From assembly GCA_964247055.1 (NCBI GenBank), contig OZ176051.1:4774001-4838000 (forward strand): a DNA stretch of 64,000 nt, written 5' to 3'. The notes under the pieces were generated by a model that saw nothing but the letters and a program-made list of their open reading frames with translations, ran no database searches and was not told where the DNA came from. This document shows, piece by piece, positions 24,603 to 35,549 of this stretch (within the stretch, counting starts at the first letter, position 1; each line of letters begins with the position of its first letter). The position numbers and the translations under genes are program-made. The stretch comes from Paragordius varius. Lineage: Eukaryota > Nematomorpha.

Positions 24603-25566
24603 TTAAAAGTTTCGTTTGCCTGTAATTTAAGATAAAGATAAATTTATTTTTCACAAATAATGCACCTAAATTCAAACATAACAAAATATCAGAGGTCAAA
24701 AATATTAAGAATAATTAAATTACTTTAAAACTGTAATAATAATATCTTAAAGCGTTTTATACCGGTTCTAACATGTTTTGAAATTTAATAAAATGCGGTT
24801 CAATAAATATTGATGAGATTAATTTAGCGAAGTATCTATTCTTCGACAAAAGAGTTTCCGTTTAATTATCCCTATTAAATGAGCCTAAAAATTAGAGCAT
24901 TTCGGAACACACTTCTAAACATCAAAATGTAATAATTTGTTTCGATTTTTAAACGTAGTATAATACTTATTCGGATGAAGCATAATTTTTACAATTTTAT
25001 TTTGCACTATGTGATTAAATTTGGCGATATTTAGATGAACCGATAAGGAAAATAGATAATATAACTTACTTACAGTATTCTAAAGGATCAAAAGCAACTC
25101 TAAAATCTACAGTTCTTCACTAAATATAGATCATATGAGGCTTTTTGTTATATCCCTTGTGATTTAATCATAAGTATACAAGTTTTAAACTCTGAGACAA
25201 TACACACCTCGATATGTATCCCATATAAAAAAAGTAGGAAAGTGTTAATTAAACAAATATTATAATATAATAATTATGTGGTCTTTCGCATAATTTTCGT
25301 ATTATATTACATTATTATCTGTTACAAAAACTCTTGGCTTTAATTTTATTAAAATTGTATGCATATAAATAACTATGATAAAGTGAAACGATAATCCAAA
25401 AAATAAAAAAATTTACAAAATAATCATATGGAAACTTGCTATGCTAGGCTTACTTTTAATATATAGCGCGAATCGGCCGGTAAATCCAAGGTTATAATTA
25501 TCTGCGTGAATATAACTAAATAATAAAGTTTAATAATTAATGACTTATATCATAGTTAAAAATTAA

Positions 25567-28214
25567 ATGTCCACCAAAAACGCTCTCATTGTCGTCGATG
25601 TTCAAATCGATTTTATTTCAGAATCTCTTGCGCTTGATAAATGTCCATCTGGCGAAAATGGTCAGGAAGTGATTCCAGTTCTAAACAATATTCTTTTGAA
25701 AAATCAAATAAAAAATTACTTTATTGTTATTGTTTATACGCAAGATTGGCATCCCTTAGATCATTGTTCCTTTATTGAAAATAAGAACACTCTAAATTAC
25801 GCCGACAAAGCATTTGACGTAAACATTTTTAATCTATTATAGCCAAAAAATGTGAAACTTTTTGACACCGTTGAATTGTTGTATAAACCAAATAACAAAA
25901 CTTTTAAACAAACCCTTTGGCCCAAACACTGCGTGCACAATACTCATGGCGCTAACCTTGCTCCTGATCTTATAGTAAGTTTTTTGTGTTCAATCATATG
26001 TTAAGGGCCTTTGCCAATATTCATAACAGTATTGTGATAAATTTGCATATCTAAGCTATATGTCGTGTTTTTATTAAAATATTTTTATTTATATAGATCA
26101 AATAATAGGTATTATTGGTTTGGCCCATTCCATGGATTAATTTACGATATATATCTCTATCATTTGTTGCATTTTGAGGTATGTTCAGAAATTCAAAATC
26201 TTGTTCTATGATTTGAGTCCAAGTTGTTTTAGGCCTCCCTTTTCGGTTGGAGGCAGAAATCTGTAAATCAAGAATTTCTTTTGCAGGTGAGTCTATACTG
26301 GATCTGTCTATGTATCCAAAATACCGAAGTTTATTTGTTCTGATTAAAGCTGTTATTGGTTCTAGTTCGTTTATGGTAGGATTTATCATCATATATTTTA
26401 GCATTTTGTCTTCCGTTCTTTTCAATCTCGATTCTAATGTTTTTGTGATTGCCCAGGTTTCGCAGGCGTAGGTAAGGGTAGGGCGGACACCCAATTTCTA
26501 CATTTTGATTTTATTTTTTATGGTTATGTCTTTATGTGTTAATACATATTTGAGTTGGTTAAATTTTTCCCAGCCGAGTTTTATTCTATGTGATATGGTT
26601 GTTTGAAGCCATTATTATTACTGATATTACCTAAATAGGTGAAATCGTTGACGATTTCGAACCTAAAATTTTCTATACTAAACTCCCTTGATTTAGGGAT
26701 GTTTGGTTTTCCTGATATACAGCTTTGGCATTTAAAATTTTTATTGTCATTTAATTTTCCTTTCAGGTTAGTGCATTTTTTGTGGACCCACATTTAAATG
26801 TACATAAAATGGAATTTGTTTTAACCTCTTTGTAGCAAATAGAGCAGGGATATTTTATGGTTCTTTTTTCTCACCTGTGATCATTACCTTTGTCTTTTCT
26901 ATATTAATAATATTTCCAAAAACGTAAAAGTATTTCTACTGAAAGTCTACTACGATGCATATAAATTTTATACACAATTTTTATTTTTAATAGAGTTTTA
27001 TGTTTATTTTTCATTCGTATGGTGTTTTCTTTAACATACGCCACTATAGCTTATGCGAAGAATTCTGTTTTTATTTTAATAAGTTTATTATTGGCATAAA
27101 CCTTTTTTTTTATTTTTTTCATAAGTAAATTTTGAATATTTTTATTATGTGCTCTCCTATAATTTTTAATTTTCAATTCCATTTTGATCCAGACTTTAGG
27201 CGGTGTTTTCACAAAATAGCCTAGCTCAAATCAGATAACAATATAATTTGCTTTGAAAAATAGTTTAATTTCAAAAAATTGCCAAAAATCAATTTGAATT
27301 ACATGATTTTTTAACACAAGTTACATCAATTTTTTAATTCACCCACCTCAAATAATAGGTAATCCCAGATTCAGATAACTGCAAAGTTTACAATGTAAAA
27401 AAGGGTATGGACCAAATCGAGTCATATTCCGCATTTTTCAGCGTTGAAAGGTATGAAAAAACTCAACTCGATAGCCTTCTTAAACAAAATGGCATAACGG
27501 ATGTGTTTATTGGTGGTTTGGCAACTGATGTTTGTGTGTGTAAGTGTTTTACCATATAATTAATATCACGTGTTCTTTCCTTATGATTTTTGATTAAATT
27601 TATATTACTCCTTTAGATTTTTTATCTCTATCGGTAGTTATTGTTTTTGGTCAAATCATAATTTTAAATTAAAAAAAGTGAAACAAACAATTATAAATTT
27701 ATAAACAGTAATTTAGTGCTGACAAAAAATTGAAATATACTTTTATATAAAATAAATGCAAGAAAATTTAAAATTGTTTGGAAGAATGAAAATTAAGATT
27801 ATAGAATTTGTGATTTCGTTTTTAAATTTAACAAAAACGGTTCCGATCCGACTCCAGATTTTTTAATCCATTTCTATTGTGATCTTCTTATTTTTCTTAA
27901 AAATAAATTGATATAATATATTGTTATACTTGCTCATTTTATTAATATTTGATATAGTTAGATGTTTTTATTCATACATTTATATTAATTTTTACAAAAA
28001 TTAATATATATCAGCAATTAAATAATTTGTTTTCTTATTTTTTTTACGCATGTTAGATCACACTGCGGTTGATAGTGTTTACCTGGGATATAAAACTCAT
28101 TTGATTGTAGATGCATGTCGGGGTAGCGATAAAGTAAAGTCACAAAACGCTATGAAAGATTTGAAAAATCTCGGTGTTAAATTAATATCCTCAAATCAAA
28201 TATTCGAATTATAA
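25567..28214 (+). CDS. Naam: Nicotinamidase (nicotinamide deamidase), 240 aa, 4 exons
   Basis: Hydrolyses nicotinamide to nicotinate and ammonia, the first step of NAD salvage in invertebrates, fungi and bacteria. Exons: 25567-25818, 25843-25974, 27359-27539 and 28057-28214. Isochorismatase fold with catalytic triad D11 (VVDVQIDF), K143 (VKKGMD) and C187 (GLATDVCV). The metal-binding set is D60, H62 and H66 in DWHPLDH. The segment VKLFDTVELL...LWPKHCV follows the insect Naam layout. Read without splicing, a TAG at 25840-25842 would cut the enzyme after 91 codons. A 24-nt intron removes it cleanly. Intron 2 (1.4 kb) contains a LINE fragment on the other strand. The gene is convergent with KRI1. 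All phases fit, and I see no sign of pseudogene decay. Confidence 0.92.
25819..25842 (+). other. 24-nt intron in the nicotinamidase gene
   Basis: The intron runs GTAAACAT...TATTATAG between ADKAFD and PKNVKLFD, phase 0. Its length is a multiple of three, so retention would not shift the frame, but its last three bases read TAG in frame. Removing it restores the conserved spacing between DWHPLDH and LWPKHC. Confidence 0.85.
26050..26935 (-). pseudogene. Decayed LINE 3' fragment (zinc finger plus C-terminal domain)
   Basis: On the minus strand the fragment starts near the end of the reverse-transcriptase domain (NIEKTKVMI). It runs through a damaged C-x2-C zinc finger (PCSICYKEVKTNSILC), then WVHKKCTNLKGK...FKCQSC. 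The C-terminal domain follows (TYACETWAITKT, KLRYFGYI, RKGRPKTTW). Several frameshifts and stops separate the pieces. It is the same family as the LINE at 29885 but old, and it lies antisense in nicotinamidase intron 2. Confidence 0.8.
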
Positions 28215-29033
28215 CTGACTGACTGCAAATAAGTTTGCATTAAAATATGATATATGCCTTATACCAGTCCGGTAATAACTAATTCAACCGTATGTAGGTG
28301 CAACCATTTCCAATTATATAATAATAATAATAATGAAAATTCATGTTATAATAAAATATAACCTTTGAAATTATTAGTTTTAAAGTGTTATTCAGTATGT
28401 TTGGCGGATTATTTTTTTGAAGAATTCACAATCACGGTTACATATGCATTCCTAACAGAATTAATCTAACCCTTATTTATTAATTTATTGAAATTGTATT
28501 TATACTATATCAATGATTTCGTTTTCAAATTCTTAAATGTGCATTTAATTTTAAACACAACGCGAATTATATATATTTTTTTATGATATCAAAAATCACT
28601 AACCATGAATTTATTTTCTAATAAATAAGTGAACAAATAGAAAATAGTCTAATTTATGGTTGAGTTTGTTTCATCGTCCATGTATTTCAATGGTTATTTC
28701 TTATTGATAATGTCATGTTTTATTAAAAAAATAATATTAAACCTAACATATATCCCCATTTTTAATTATTTCTGGGCTAAAAAAGTATAATAATTTTTGA
28801 TATAGCGATCGTTTTAAGACAATAATATACGAAATCGATATGTGAAAACCCCAAGTAGTCAAATAGTTGTGTCGTACTGATGAGTGCTAACAAGCACAAA
28901 ACTAGTCTGCGATTACTACTGACGTTTCTATTTAATTTTCTATTGTCATTGTGATACGGATTTTACAACTGTTATTACTGAAACAATATATTTACATATA
29001 ATTTATTTACAATCAAACTTAAGTGTGTATATT
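28215..29033. other. Convergent 3' intergenic region (nicotinamidase / KRI1)
   Basis: 820 bp between two stop codons. AT-rich, with a short (ATA)n run at 28321-28335. AATAAA-like signals are everywhere in this base composition, so no poly(A) site can be singled out. Confidence 0.5.
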
Positions 29034-32000
29034 TTATTTTTTAGGTTTAATTCCATATAATTTTAAGCGGTCCGTATCTTCGTGTGTGACACTATCTTTT
29101 TTCATGTTAGATTTTTGTTGTTTTAATTGCTGCTCATCTTGTTTGTGATATATGCTAGTTAAAATTTTATCTTTTTTTCCACTACGCCTTTCATAAGCCG
29201 TTTTATCATATTTCTCCTGTTGATCTGAACGATATTGTACGGCTTTTTTGAGGGAGACCCATTTATTTAACTCTTTGTCTTCCGCTTTCCAAATCTGATA
29301 AAATTAAAATATGAAAAATTAAATTTTTTTATAATTTAGACGAAAATTATAATTTAAACAACATATATTCAACTTGAAAGTTGATGTAATAAATATACAG
29401 ATAATCTATTGAGATGAGCTCATTAAAATATATAAAAATTATTGTTATATTGATAAAATTAGTTAAAATTTTAATTAAAGTGACGTTTGTATCTGATTTT
29501 ATCTAATTAATATTTTAACAATAGTCATGAAACATACCTCATCCATAGAAAGACCAAATTGATTGGGTAAAACTTTTCTGTACCTAAATCTTGTGGGCAT
29601 ATCATCTATGAAATCTTCAAATTGATATTGTCGATATTCTTGAATAAGATCCATTATTTCCATGGATGCTAATTAAAAATTATTACAATTATTGTATTGT
29701 ATATCGTTTTTAAATTAAAAAACTCCATTTTTTAATCAAAACTTTGAGAATACCATATTTTATTACAATAAAATAAATATCACAAAAAAACTAATGATCC
29801 AAATGAAAAAAATGATTAGCACATGGAAATATAGTAATAAATAGACCATATAGGACCCTTGAATGCTTTCTGTTGTAACTAATTACAAATTTCCTCAATT
29901 TTCTTTTATTTGTAATTTATCTTAAATATCCCATTCCAAGTCTCTTTCCCTCAATCAGAAGGGTTATTCCGCAAGAAAGGACATTCTGGAATGTAAAGGA
30001 GCAAATGTCACAACATTCTAACACTAATTATGACAAATTCAACGCAACCAAACTAAAATTCGGGAGCTTTAATATTAATTCTTTAAATGGAAAAACCTAT
30101 GAAATCATCTTAGCTTTGCAAAAGCGCAATATACCAATATGCGCGCTTCAGGAATGCCACTGGAAAAACAATGGGTCTACATCGATTCTCAATTATCATC
30201 TCTATTGGTCCGGCAACAATATTAATAAGACATCTGGAGTTGGATTCCTTATACATAATGATTACAATGATAATATTACTTCTATAAACTATATAAATGA
30301 CCGAATTCTCCACATTAAAATTTTACTTCATGATAAAATATTTAATCTTTTCTCCATTTATGCTCCACAAAATGGATTATCTAACCAACATAAAACCAGC
30401 TTTTACGATATTCTGTATGAAAATCTCCTTTTAATCCCTGAAAATGAAATTTTAATTTTAATGGGTGATTTTAATGGCCATTTTGGAAAGCAATACATTG
30501 CAGATATTCATGGAGGTTATGGAACAGACGATATAAATGACAATGGATCCCGTTTGATCGACTTTTTACAAAATAGTGATTTAACCATAATAAACACCTT
30601 TTTTAAAAAAAATCGGAATAATCATTATTATACATATGAGACTTTAAACCACAACTCTATGATTGATTTGTTCTTGACAAAGAAATATCACAGAAAACTT
30701 TTCACCAATGTCAAAACTATATATGAACTACAATTAAATCACAAATTGATAGTATTAGAAACAACCTTAGGAATTCTAAAACTAAATTCTCCAGAAAACA
30801 GAATCATCAAAAATTCTGACATAAGATGTTTAAACTATAAAAAACTCACAGATGACGCGCAGAAAACAGCTAAATTTAAATCATCCATAACTGAAAAATT
30901 AAAAAAAAACTTTACTCTCAAACCCAACTTGGGAAAATTTAAAAAACACTTATATCCATACAGTTGAATCCCTGGTGGGGAGGAAAAAATCAAATAAAGG
31001 TCATCAAAAAAAATATCAATTTTGGTGGAATAATAAAGTGAAAGAGCATATAAAACAGAAAAATTTGGCACATAAAATTTGGTTCAAGGAAAAGACACCA
31101 TTAAATAGAAAATTATATCTAGAATCCAAAAGTTTATGTCGAAAAATTATCAGGGATGCTAAAAATGAAGAAGCGCTAAAGTATGCGAAAGAAATCGATA
31201 TTAAAACTAAAAACAAAACTGTATATAAATGGGCTAAAAGCAATAATAATAATAAAACATCCGCACCAAAATCAGTGAGATTAAACAATACAATAATAAA
31301 TGATCCAGCTATTGTTAAAAACACCTATCTTACCTACTTCTCGGAAATTTTAAACCTAAACAACCCCATCACGACTCCTATTACATCAACACCTACTCAA
31401 AGCTGTGCCGAAAACCTAACTGAATCAGATATCCATACCGCTTTATGCAAAATGAAAAATAAAAAACTTCCTGGCCCTTCAGAACTCACGGCCGACATGC
31501 TTAAACTAACTGACCCTCAGATTATCGATTCATATCTGACAACTTTATTCAACAATATAATAAAAGACGAAAAAATCCCTCCTGACTGGGAAAACAGCCA
31601 TATCATTCCCATATACAAAAAAGGAGACCCTCTGCTGCCGAAATCCTACCGTCCAATAAAGTTATTAGATCACACTATGAAAATATATGAAAAAGTAATT
31701 CTCTCCAAAATCCTGCCCAAATTGCATTTAAACGAAATGCAATGCGGGTTCCGGCCAAATAAAAGTACAATAGATGCCATATTCACGCTAAGACAACTTC
31801 AAAGCGCATACATCAAAAAATCTCCTTTATACTACGCTTTTCTTGACATGGAACGAGCCTTTGATGCCATTCCAAGAGATCTTATACCATGGGCTCTTAG
31901 GCGTCAAGGCATTGACGAATGGTTGATAACCTCAATAATGCTCTTATACCGTAATACCAGAGCCCAAATCAAAACCCCGTTTGGACTAAGTAAAAGTTTT

Positions 32001-34369
32001 TCAATAAAAAATGGACTCCACCAAGGATCCATATTAAGCCCAACCCTCTTCAATGTCATTATGGAAGAAATAACTAAAGACATCGCAACCGGCATGCCAC
32101 ACCAAATTCTTTACGCCGATGATCTCGTAATATCATCGACATCGGAAAGCGATCTCATAGGGAAAATTCGTCTGTGGAATGACACCTTAAAAAGCTATGG
32201 TGTCAAAGTCAATTTTTCAAAAACCAAATTAATGTACGATAATCTCACCGCAAAAAACCCATGCAGCCTATGCAGAAAAGAAGTTAAATCAAATTCTGTA
32301 CGCTGCAATTCTTGTCTTCTATGGGTACACAAAAAATGTAGTAGCCTCAAATCTATAAATGATTACGATAAACACTACAAATGCTCGGCATGTTTAAATA
32401 ATAATATTAATTTAACAATCAACTCGATTCCCAATCCTTTCAATATGGAAACAGTGAGCAGTTTTTGCTACTTGGGCGATATGATATCAGCCGGTGGAGG
32501 AATAGAACCTGCAATTAAGCATCGCATATCACAAATGTGGAAAAAATACCATTCGTTAAAATTAATAATAAATAATAAATTCGTCAAACTACAAACTAAA
32601 TGTGCCATTTACACTACAGCTATCCGTCCCGTTCTCACATATGCATCCGAATCCTGGCCGATGTCAAAAACAAATGAATCCAAACTCATAAACGCTGAAT
32701 CCAAATTATTGAAAACAATATTATTTGCACACAATCCCTCTAAATTCAATTATACCGAATCCATAAACCCGTACCATATACTCAATCTCAACCCCGTCAA
32801 CAACGTCATCAGAAATCTCCGGTTACAATGGGCTGGACATGTTGAAAGACGGCAAGATACTCACATTCTTAAAACTATGAAAAATTACTCGGTTGAACTA
32901 CCAGCAAAATCCGGCCGACCCCATACCACATGGCTCAACACAATAACTAAAGACCTCGAATCGCTCAATTTAAATCTAGAATTAGCCAAATCAAGAGAAG
33001 AGTGGAAAAAACGGGTGTACCGTCATTTAATGGCGAATCCCCATACAAATGAATGAATGAATGAATGAATCTTATTTTTTAAATCATGTGCTAATCATTT
33101 TTTTGAATATTTATTTGTAGCTTAGAAAATTTTTTAATCAAACGCAAAATTATATCATTAGAAAATTGCGGTCAAATGAAAAAAACTGTTTTTGAATAAA
33201 ATTAATATATTACCTTTTGAAACATTTTCTTGATCAATTTCGCCATTTAATTGTATCTCCTAGTTAAACATTTACAATATTTAAAACTTTAATTAATCGC
33301 TCCAAATTTTCAAAATCGTCATCTTGTTTGGCTTTATAAAAGAGGGATTTGCCAATTACTCTTTCGAGATTTTTGATGCAATGCAAAATTTTAGATTTGC
33401 ATTGTGCTACGATAAAAAATAGGAAATAAAAATTTACAATTAAAATATCGCTTAATACAGATTAGATGTAAAAAAGGCATTTTATAGAAATTTTCCATAT
33501 ATTAAATTTTAAAATAAATTCACTCACCTTATCATCATTGCGAAATACATAAAAGATTATAAAAAAACTCTACCACATTAAAAAATTAATTTTTTAGACA
33601 TTGTGTGGCTTTATAATTTTGAGCTTAATAAATAAAATGTTTATATAAATGTATGATAGTCTATTTAAAAGATAACTTTTGCGACAAAAGTAAAGAATTA
33701 AATAATTACTCCTTTTTCTTTTGATTTCTTCCAAAAATTTTAAGCGTTTTTTTTCCTTCTTTTCTTTCATTTGTTTTCGTTTTAAAGCCTTCTTTTCACG
33801 TTTATCGCCAATTAATGATTTTCGCATCAATTGTTTTGATATGTCTGCGGATAAAAAGCGAGGTACCGGTGCAGTTACCAGATTAATAGGTGGAACAATA
33901 ACATCTTGTGATTGATTTTTAACAATAAAAATGTCATCAGGGATATCAGGCGTACATATAAATCTGATGCTGTAAATTAAATGGATTTACTTGTTGGGAG
34001 CGGATGATTTTTTGGTTTTTAATTCCTTTTTATAGTTTTGGTATTCTTTAAGCGTAAGTTTTTTATTAGATTTGGTTTTGTCCTCATCTAATACTTGGGA
34101 ATATTGTATCGAAAAATCTTTTGAATAGATAACAGGATTTTTTTCTTTAAGCAAACTCAACGTATTTTGAAGTTCTCTATCAATCTAAAATGTTTAAATC
34201 ATAGGAGAATACTGCTTGTGGGTGATCCGAATTTAAAATAAAATTATCATCTAATTTAAGATTTTGTAAAACCTAATCGATGGGTTTTATTTTTGTGATA
34301 AGAATCTGCAAATGCTTTATTTATTGTTATAGTCTCCGAACTCTCGTCCTCAAATAATTTCAAACTCAT
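29034..34369 (-). CDS. KRI1: KRI1 homologue, ribosome biogenesis factor (8 exons, 381 aa)
   Basis: A nucleolar protein needed for small-subunit (40S) rRNA processing in yeast. Exons: 34369-34273, 34250-34213, 34184-33991, 33969-33710, 33406-33288, 33259-33214, 29668-29538 and 29294-29034, with all phases consistent. Family landmarks appear in order: TINKAFADSYHKNK, NTLSLLKEKNPVIYSKDF, LTLKEYQNYKKEL, a Lys/Arg-rich block (RKQMKEKKEKKRLKFLEEIK), KILHCIKNLERVIGKS, then YQFEDFIDDMPTRFRYR and GLSMDEIWKAEDKELNKW. At 381 aa it is far shorter than fungal or vertebrate KRI1 (about 590-700), having lost most acidic linkers. Four of its seven introns are 21-28 nt. Intron 6 is 3.5 kb and holds a MITE split by a LINE. 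Exon 4's end and exon 5's start are the least certain boundaries. Confidence 0.88.
30005..30967 (+). CDS. LINE endonuclease (APE-type) reading frame
   Basis: It encodes an apurinic-endonuclease-like domain that nicks target DNA for target-primed reverse transcription. Motifs in order: FGSFNINSLNGK near the start, ICALQECHW, GVGFLIHND, NLFSIYAPQNG and LILMGDFNGHFG. It ends at a TGA at 30965-30967. The next frame holds the expected continuation (NLKNTYIHTVESLVGRKK), so a one-base frameshift near 30930 probably split what was a single polyprotein frame. Confidence 0.85.
   Translation: MSQHSNTNYDKFNATKLKFGSFNINSLNGKTYEIILALQKRNIPICALQECHWKNNGSTSILNYHLYWSGNNINKTSGVGFLIHNDYNDNITSINYINDRILHIKILLHDKIFNLFSIYAPQNGLSNQHKTSFYDILYENLLLIPENEILILMGDFNGHFGKQYIADIHGGYGTDDINDNGSRLIDFLQNSDLTIINTFFKKNRNNHYYTYETLNHNSMIDLFLTKKYHRKLFTNVKTIYELQLNHKLIVLETTLGILKLNSPENRIIKNSDIRCLNYKKLTDDAQKTAKFKSSITEKLKKNFTLKPNLGKFKKHLYPYS
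30972..33056 (+). CDS. LINE reverse transcriptase with PHD-like finger and C-terminal domain
   Basis: The frame holds a linker, then the RT domain (ENSHIIPIYKKGDP, YRPIKLLDH, GFRPNKSTIDAI, FLDMERAFDAIP, GLHQGSILSP). The catalytic YADD is at 32112-32123. A Cys/His cluster follows at 32260-32395: C-x2-C, RCNSC, WVHKKC, YKCSAC. The spacing is that of a PHD finger. The C-terminal domain continues with FCYLGDMISAGGG, YASESWPM, LQWAGHVERR and SGRPHTTWL. The first methionine is downstream, and the frame probably depends on fusion to the endonuclease frame. Similar RT-finger-GGG arrangements are known in animal LINEs, so the architecture is rare but not unique. Confidence 0.88.
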   Translation: MVGRKKSNKGHQKKYQFWWNNKVKEHIKQKNLAHKIWFKEKTPLNRKLYLESKSLCRKIIRDAKNEEALKYAKEIDIKTKNKTVYKWAKSNNNNKTSAPKSVRLNNTIINDPAIVKNTYLTYFSEILNLNNPITTPITSTPTQSCAENLTESDIHTALCKMKNKKLPGPSELTADMLKLTDPQIIDSYLTTLFNNIIKDEKIPPDWENSHIIPIYKKGDPLLPKSYRPIKLLDHTMKIYEKVILSKILPKLHLNEMQCGFRPNKSTIDAIFTLRQLQSAYIKKSPLYYAFLDMERAFDAIPRDLIPWALRRQGIDEWLITSIMLLYRNTRAQIKTPFGLSKSFSIKNGLHQGSILSPTLFNVIMEEITKDIATGMPHQILYADDLVISSTSESDLIGKIRLWNDTLKSYGVKVNFSKTKLMYDNLTAKNPCSLCRKEVKSNSVRCNSCLLWVHKKCSSLKSINDYDKHYKCSACLNNNINLTINSIPNPFNMETVSSFCYLGDMISAGGGIEPAIKHRISQMWKKYHSLKLIINNKFVKLQTKCAIYTTAIRPVLTYASESWPMSKTNESKLINAESKLLKTILFAHNPSKFNYTESINPYHILNLNPVNNVIRNLRLQWAGHVERRQDTHILKTMKNYSVELPAKSGRPHTTWLNTITKDLESLNLNLELAKSREEWKKRVYRHLMANPHTNE
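33049..33070 (+). repeat. (ATGA)n 3' tail of the LINE
   Basis: Five to six GAAT/ATGA repeats directly overlap the LINE stop codon and mark its 3' end. Confidence 0.85.
33260..33287 (-). other. 28-nt (or 16-nt) intron in KRI1 (intron 5)
   Basis: The acceptor is ...TTTAACTAG. Two donors fit phase 0: GTTTTAAA at 33287 gives 28 nt, and GTAAATGT at 33275 gives 16 nt. The second is the better donor sequence but would make an extreme intron and add four residues (VLNI). Unspliced, the frame ends at TAA inside the intron. Confidence 0.65.
33970..33990 (-). other. 21-nt intron in KRI1 (intron 3)
   Basis: Runs GTAAATCC...AATTTACAG, phase 2. Unspliced, the second in-frame codon at the junction is TAA. 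It is the shortest well-supported intron in the window. Confidence 0.8.
34185..34212 (-). other. 28-nt intron in KRI1 (intron 2)
   Basis: Runs GTATTCTC...ACATTTTAG, phase 0. It joins NSDHPQA to IDRELQNTLSLLKEK, which is the conserved KRI1 block. Unspliced, the frame hits TGA just past the acceptor. Confidence 0.82.
34251..34272 (-). other. 22-nt intron in KRI1 (intron 1)
   Basis: Runs GTTTTACA...TAAATTAG, phase 1, after NKTHRL. Unspliced, the frame stops at TAA within the intron. Confidence 0.75.
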
Positions 34370-34424
34370 TTTTGAAGCTATGGAAAATCACATGTGATAC
34401 CTTTTACTATGACAACATGTTAAA

Positions 34425-34995
34425 CACTTGGATACAACACACTCATTTTAGTCCTTCATTTCAAATTGGGGTTGGATACCCCAGGATTGTTTAAAATCAA
34501 ATACTTTAAAAATTATAAAAGGAATCGAAACCATGGCAAAATATTGCACTTATATAACATTAGCAAACCAAAATATATAAAAAAATTTACTCAAAAATAC
34601 TTGATATTACTTATTTTAAGCTAAAACCGAAAGGTAAAAAGTTCGTCAACGTGGCATGTGTGAAATGGTAAAATTAAAAAATAATACAAAATAAACAGCT
34701 ATTTCTATTTCTATTAGTTTTAGATGTGATAAATAAAAAATTTGCTTTAATTTTACCCTTTAAATAATGATGAAGACGATATTTTGTAAAATTTGTGTAA
34801 AATAAAATGGCGTCCATGTAGTTGGACATGGAACTTTTTTTTCAAAACAAAATTTGATCAAGATATTTAAGCATATTTATATAATTTTGATTAGGATAGA
34901 AACATAAATTTAAATTGGGACCGTTTCTTTTGGTAGTTTTTAAGATTATTAATTTAAGTCTGGGGTATTTAGATACCCCAATTTGAATCGAAGTG
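34425..34995 (+). mobile_element. TTAA-type element, family T1
   Basis: The left flank is TTAA (34420-34423) plus A, then CACTTGGATACAACACACTC. The right end is ATTTGAATCGAAGTG followed by TTAA (34996-34999). The interior aligns end to end with 63009-63587. It lies just upstream of the KRI1 start codon (34369), so it may influence that promoter. Confidence 0.8.
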
Positions 34996-35411
34996 TTAAA
35001 AATTGTATCATCATTTAAACGTTATCTCACTTTTATGTTAAATACTACTATATTTAATAATTCATATTTATGACCTTAATTGTATTTACTTGCCAATGGA
35101 AAAATTATTTCCACTAAGATACAATCCTTCTCGTACAAATGATTTATGAATGCATTAACATATAATTTTTATATTAAAACATTCTTTGTGGTTAATTTTA
35201 CCCTAGGAATAATTATCAGTATTGAAAATGTGACGCTAATTTTTTTTCTAAAATAATGCGAAAATTGAGTCCATTTCATTTTCTTATTTGTGCTCAGCCC
35301 TGGCTGCTCTGAGAATATGGATATAAAATGCAGATCCAAAATTGTCTCTTTGGAATTTGGGAAGCGTTTAGACTATTTTATTTTCCAGATCAGGATTGGA
35401 TTATTCTTTAA

Positions 35412-35540
35412 CACTCCATTACATTTTCACTTTTTTACACTAGTTTGCGCTTATGGTAGTTTATATCCCAGAGCTCAATTTGTATAAACTACAGTTTATA
35501 ATTTTAGTTAAAATATTATTATCAAACATTTTTCTCATGT
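35412..35540 (+). mobile_element. TTAA-type element, family T2, 3'-truncated
   Basis: TTAA at 35408-35411, then CACTCCATTACATTTTCAC. It matches T2 as far as ATCAAACATTTTTCTC and then stops at a junction before the TA run. Confidence 0.5.
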
Positions 35541-35549
35541 ACACTGCGT

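Larger units (their letters stand above)
29885..33069 (+). mobile_element. APE-type non-LTR retrotransposon (LINE), near full length
   Basis: It contains an endonuclease reading frame, a reverse-transcriptase reading frame and a 3' (ATGA)n tail at about 33049-33070. The microsatellite-like tail instead of poly(A) fits RTE or CR1-type LINEs. It is antisense to KRI1 and nested in an M1 MITE. The 5' limit is estimated from where MITE homology stops. One frameshift separates the two frames; otherwise it is uninterrupted, so the insertion is young. Confidence 0.88.
29766..33120 (+). mobile_element. M1 MITE in KRI1 intron 6, split by a LINE
   Basis: The left half (29766-29884) matches the M1 copy at 44094: AAATGAAAAAAATGATTAGC, ACATGG, then GACCATA...GGACCCTTGA and TTTCTGTTGTA. 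The right half resumes at about 33070 (TTATTTTTTAAATCATGTGC and CTAATCATTTTTTTGAATAT). The LINE sits between them, so the MITE was there first. Confidence 0.75.

Noticed and set aside
25840-25842. In-frame TAG that would make the nicotinamidase a pseudogene
   Set aside because: It is the end of a 24-nt GT-AG intron; splicing restores a complete enzyme with all catalytic residues.
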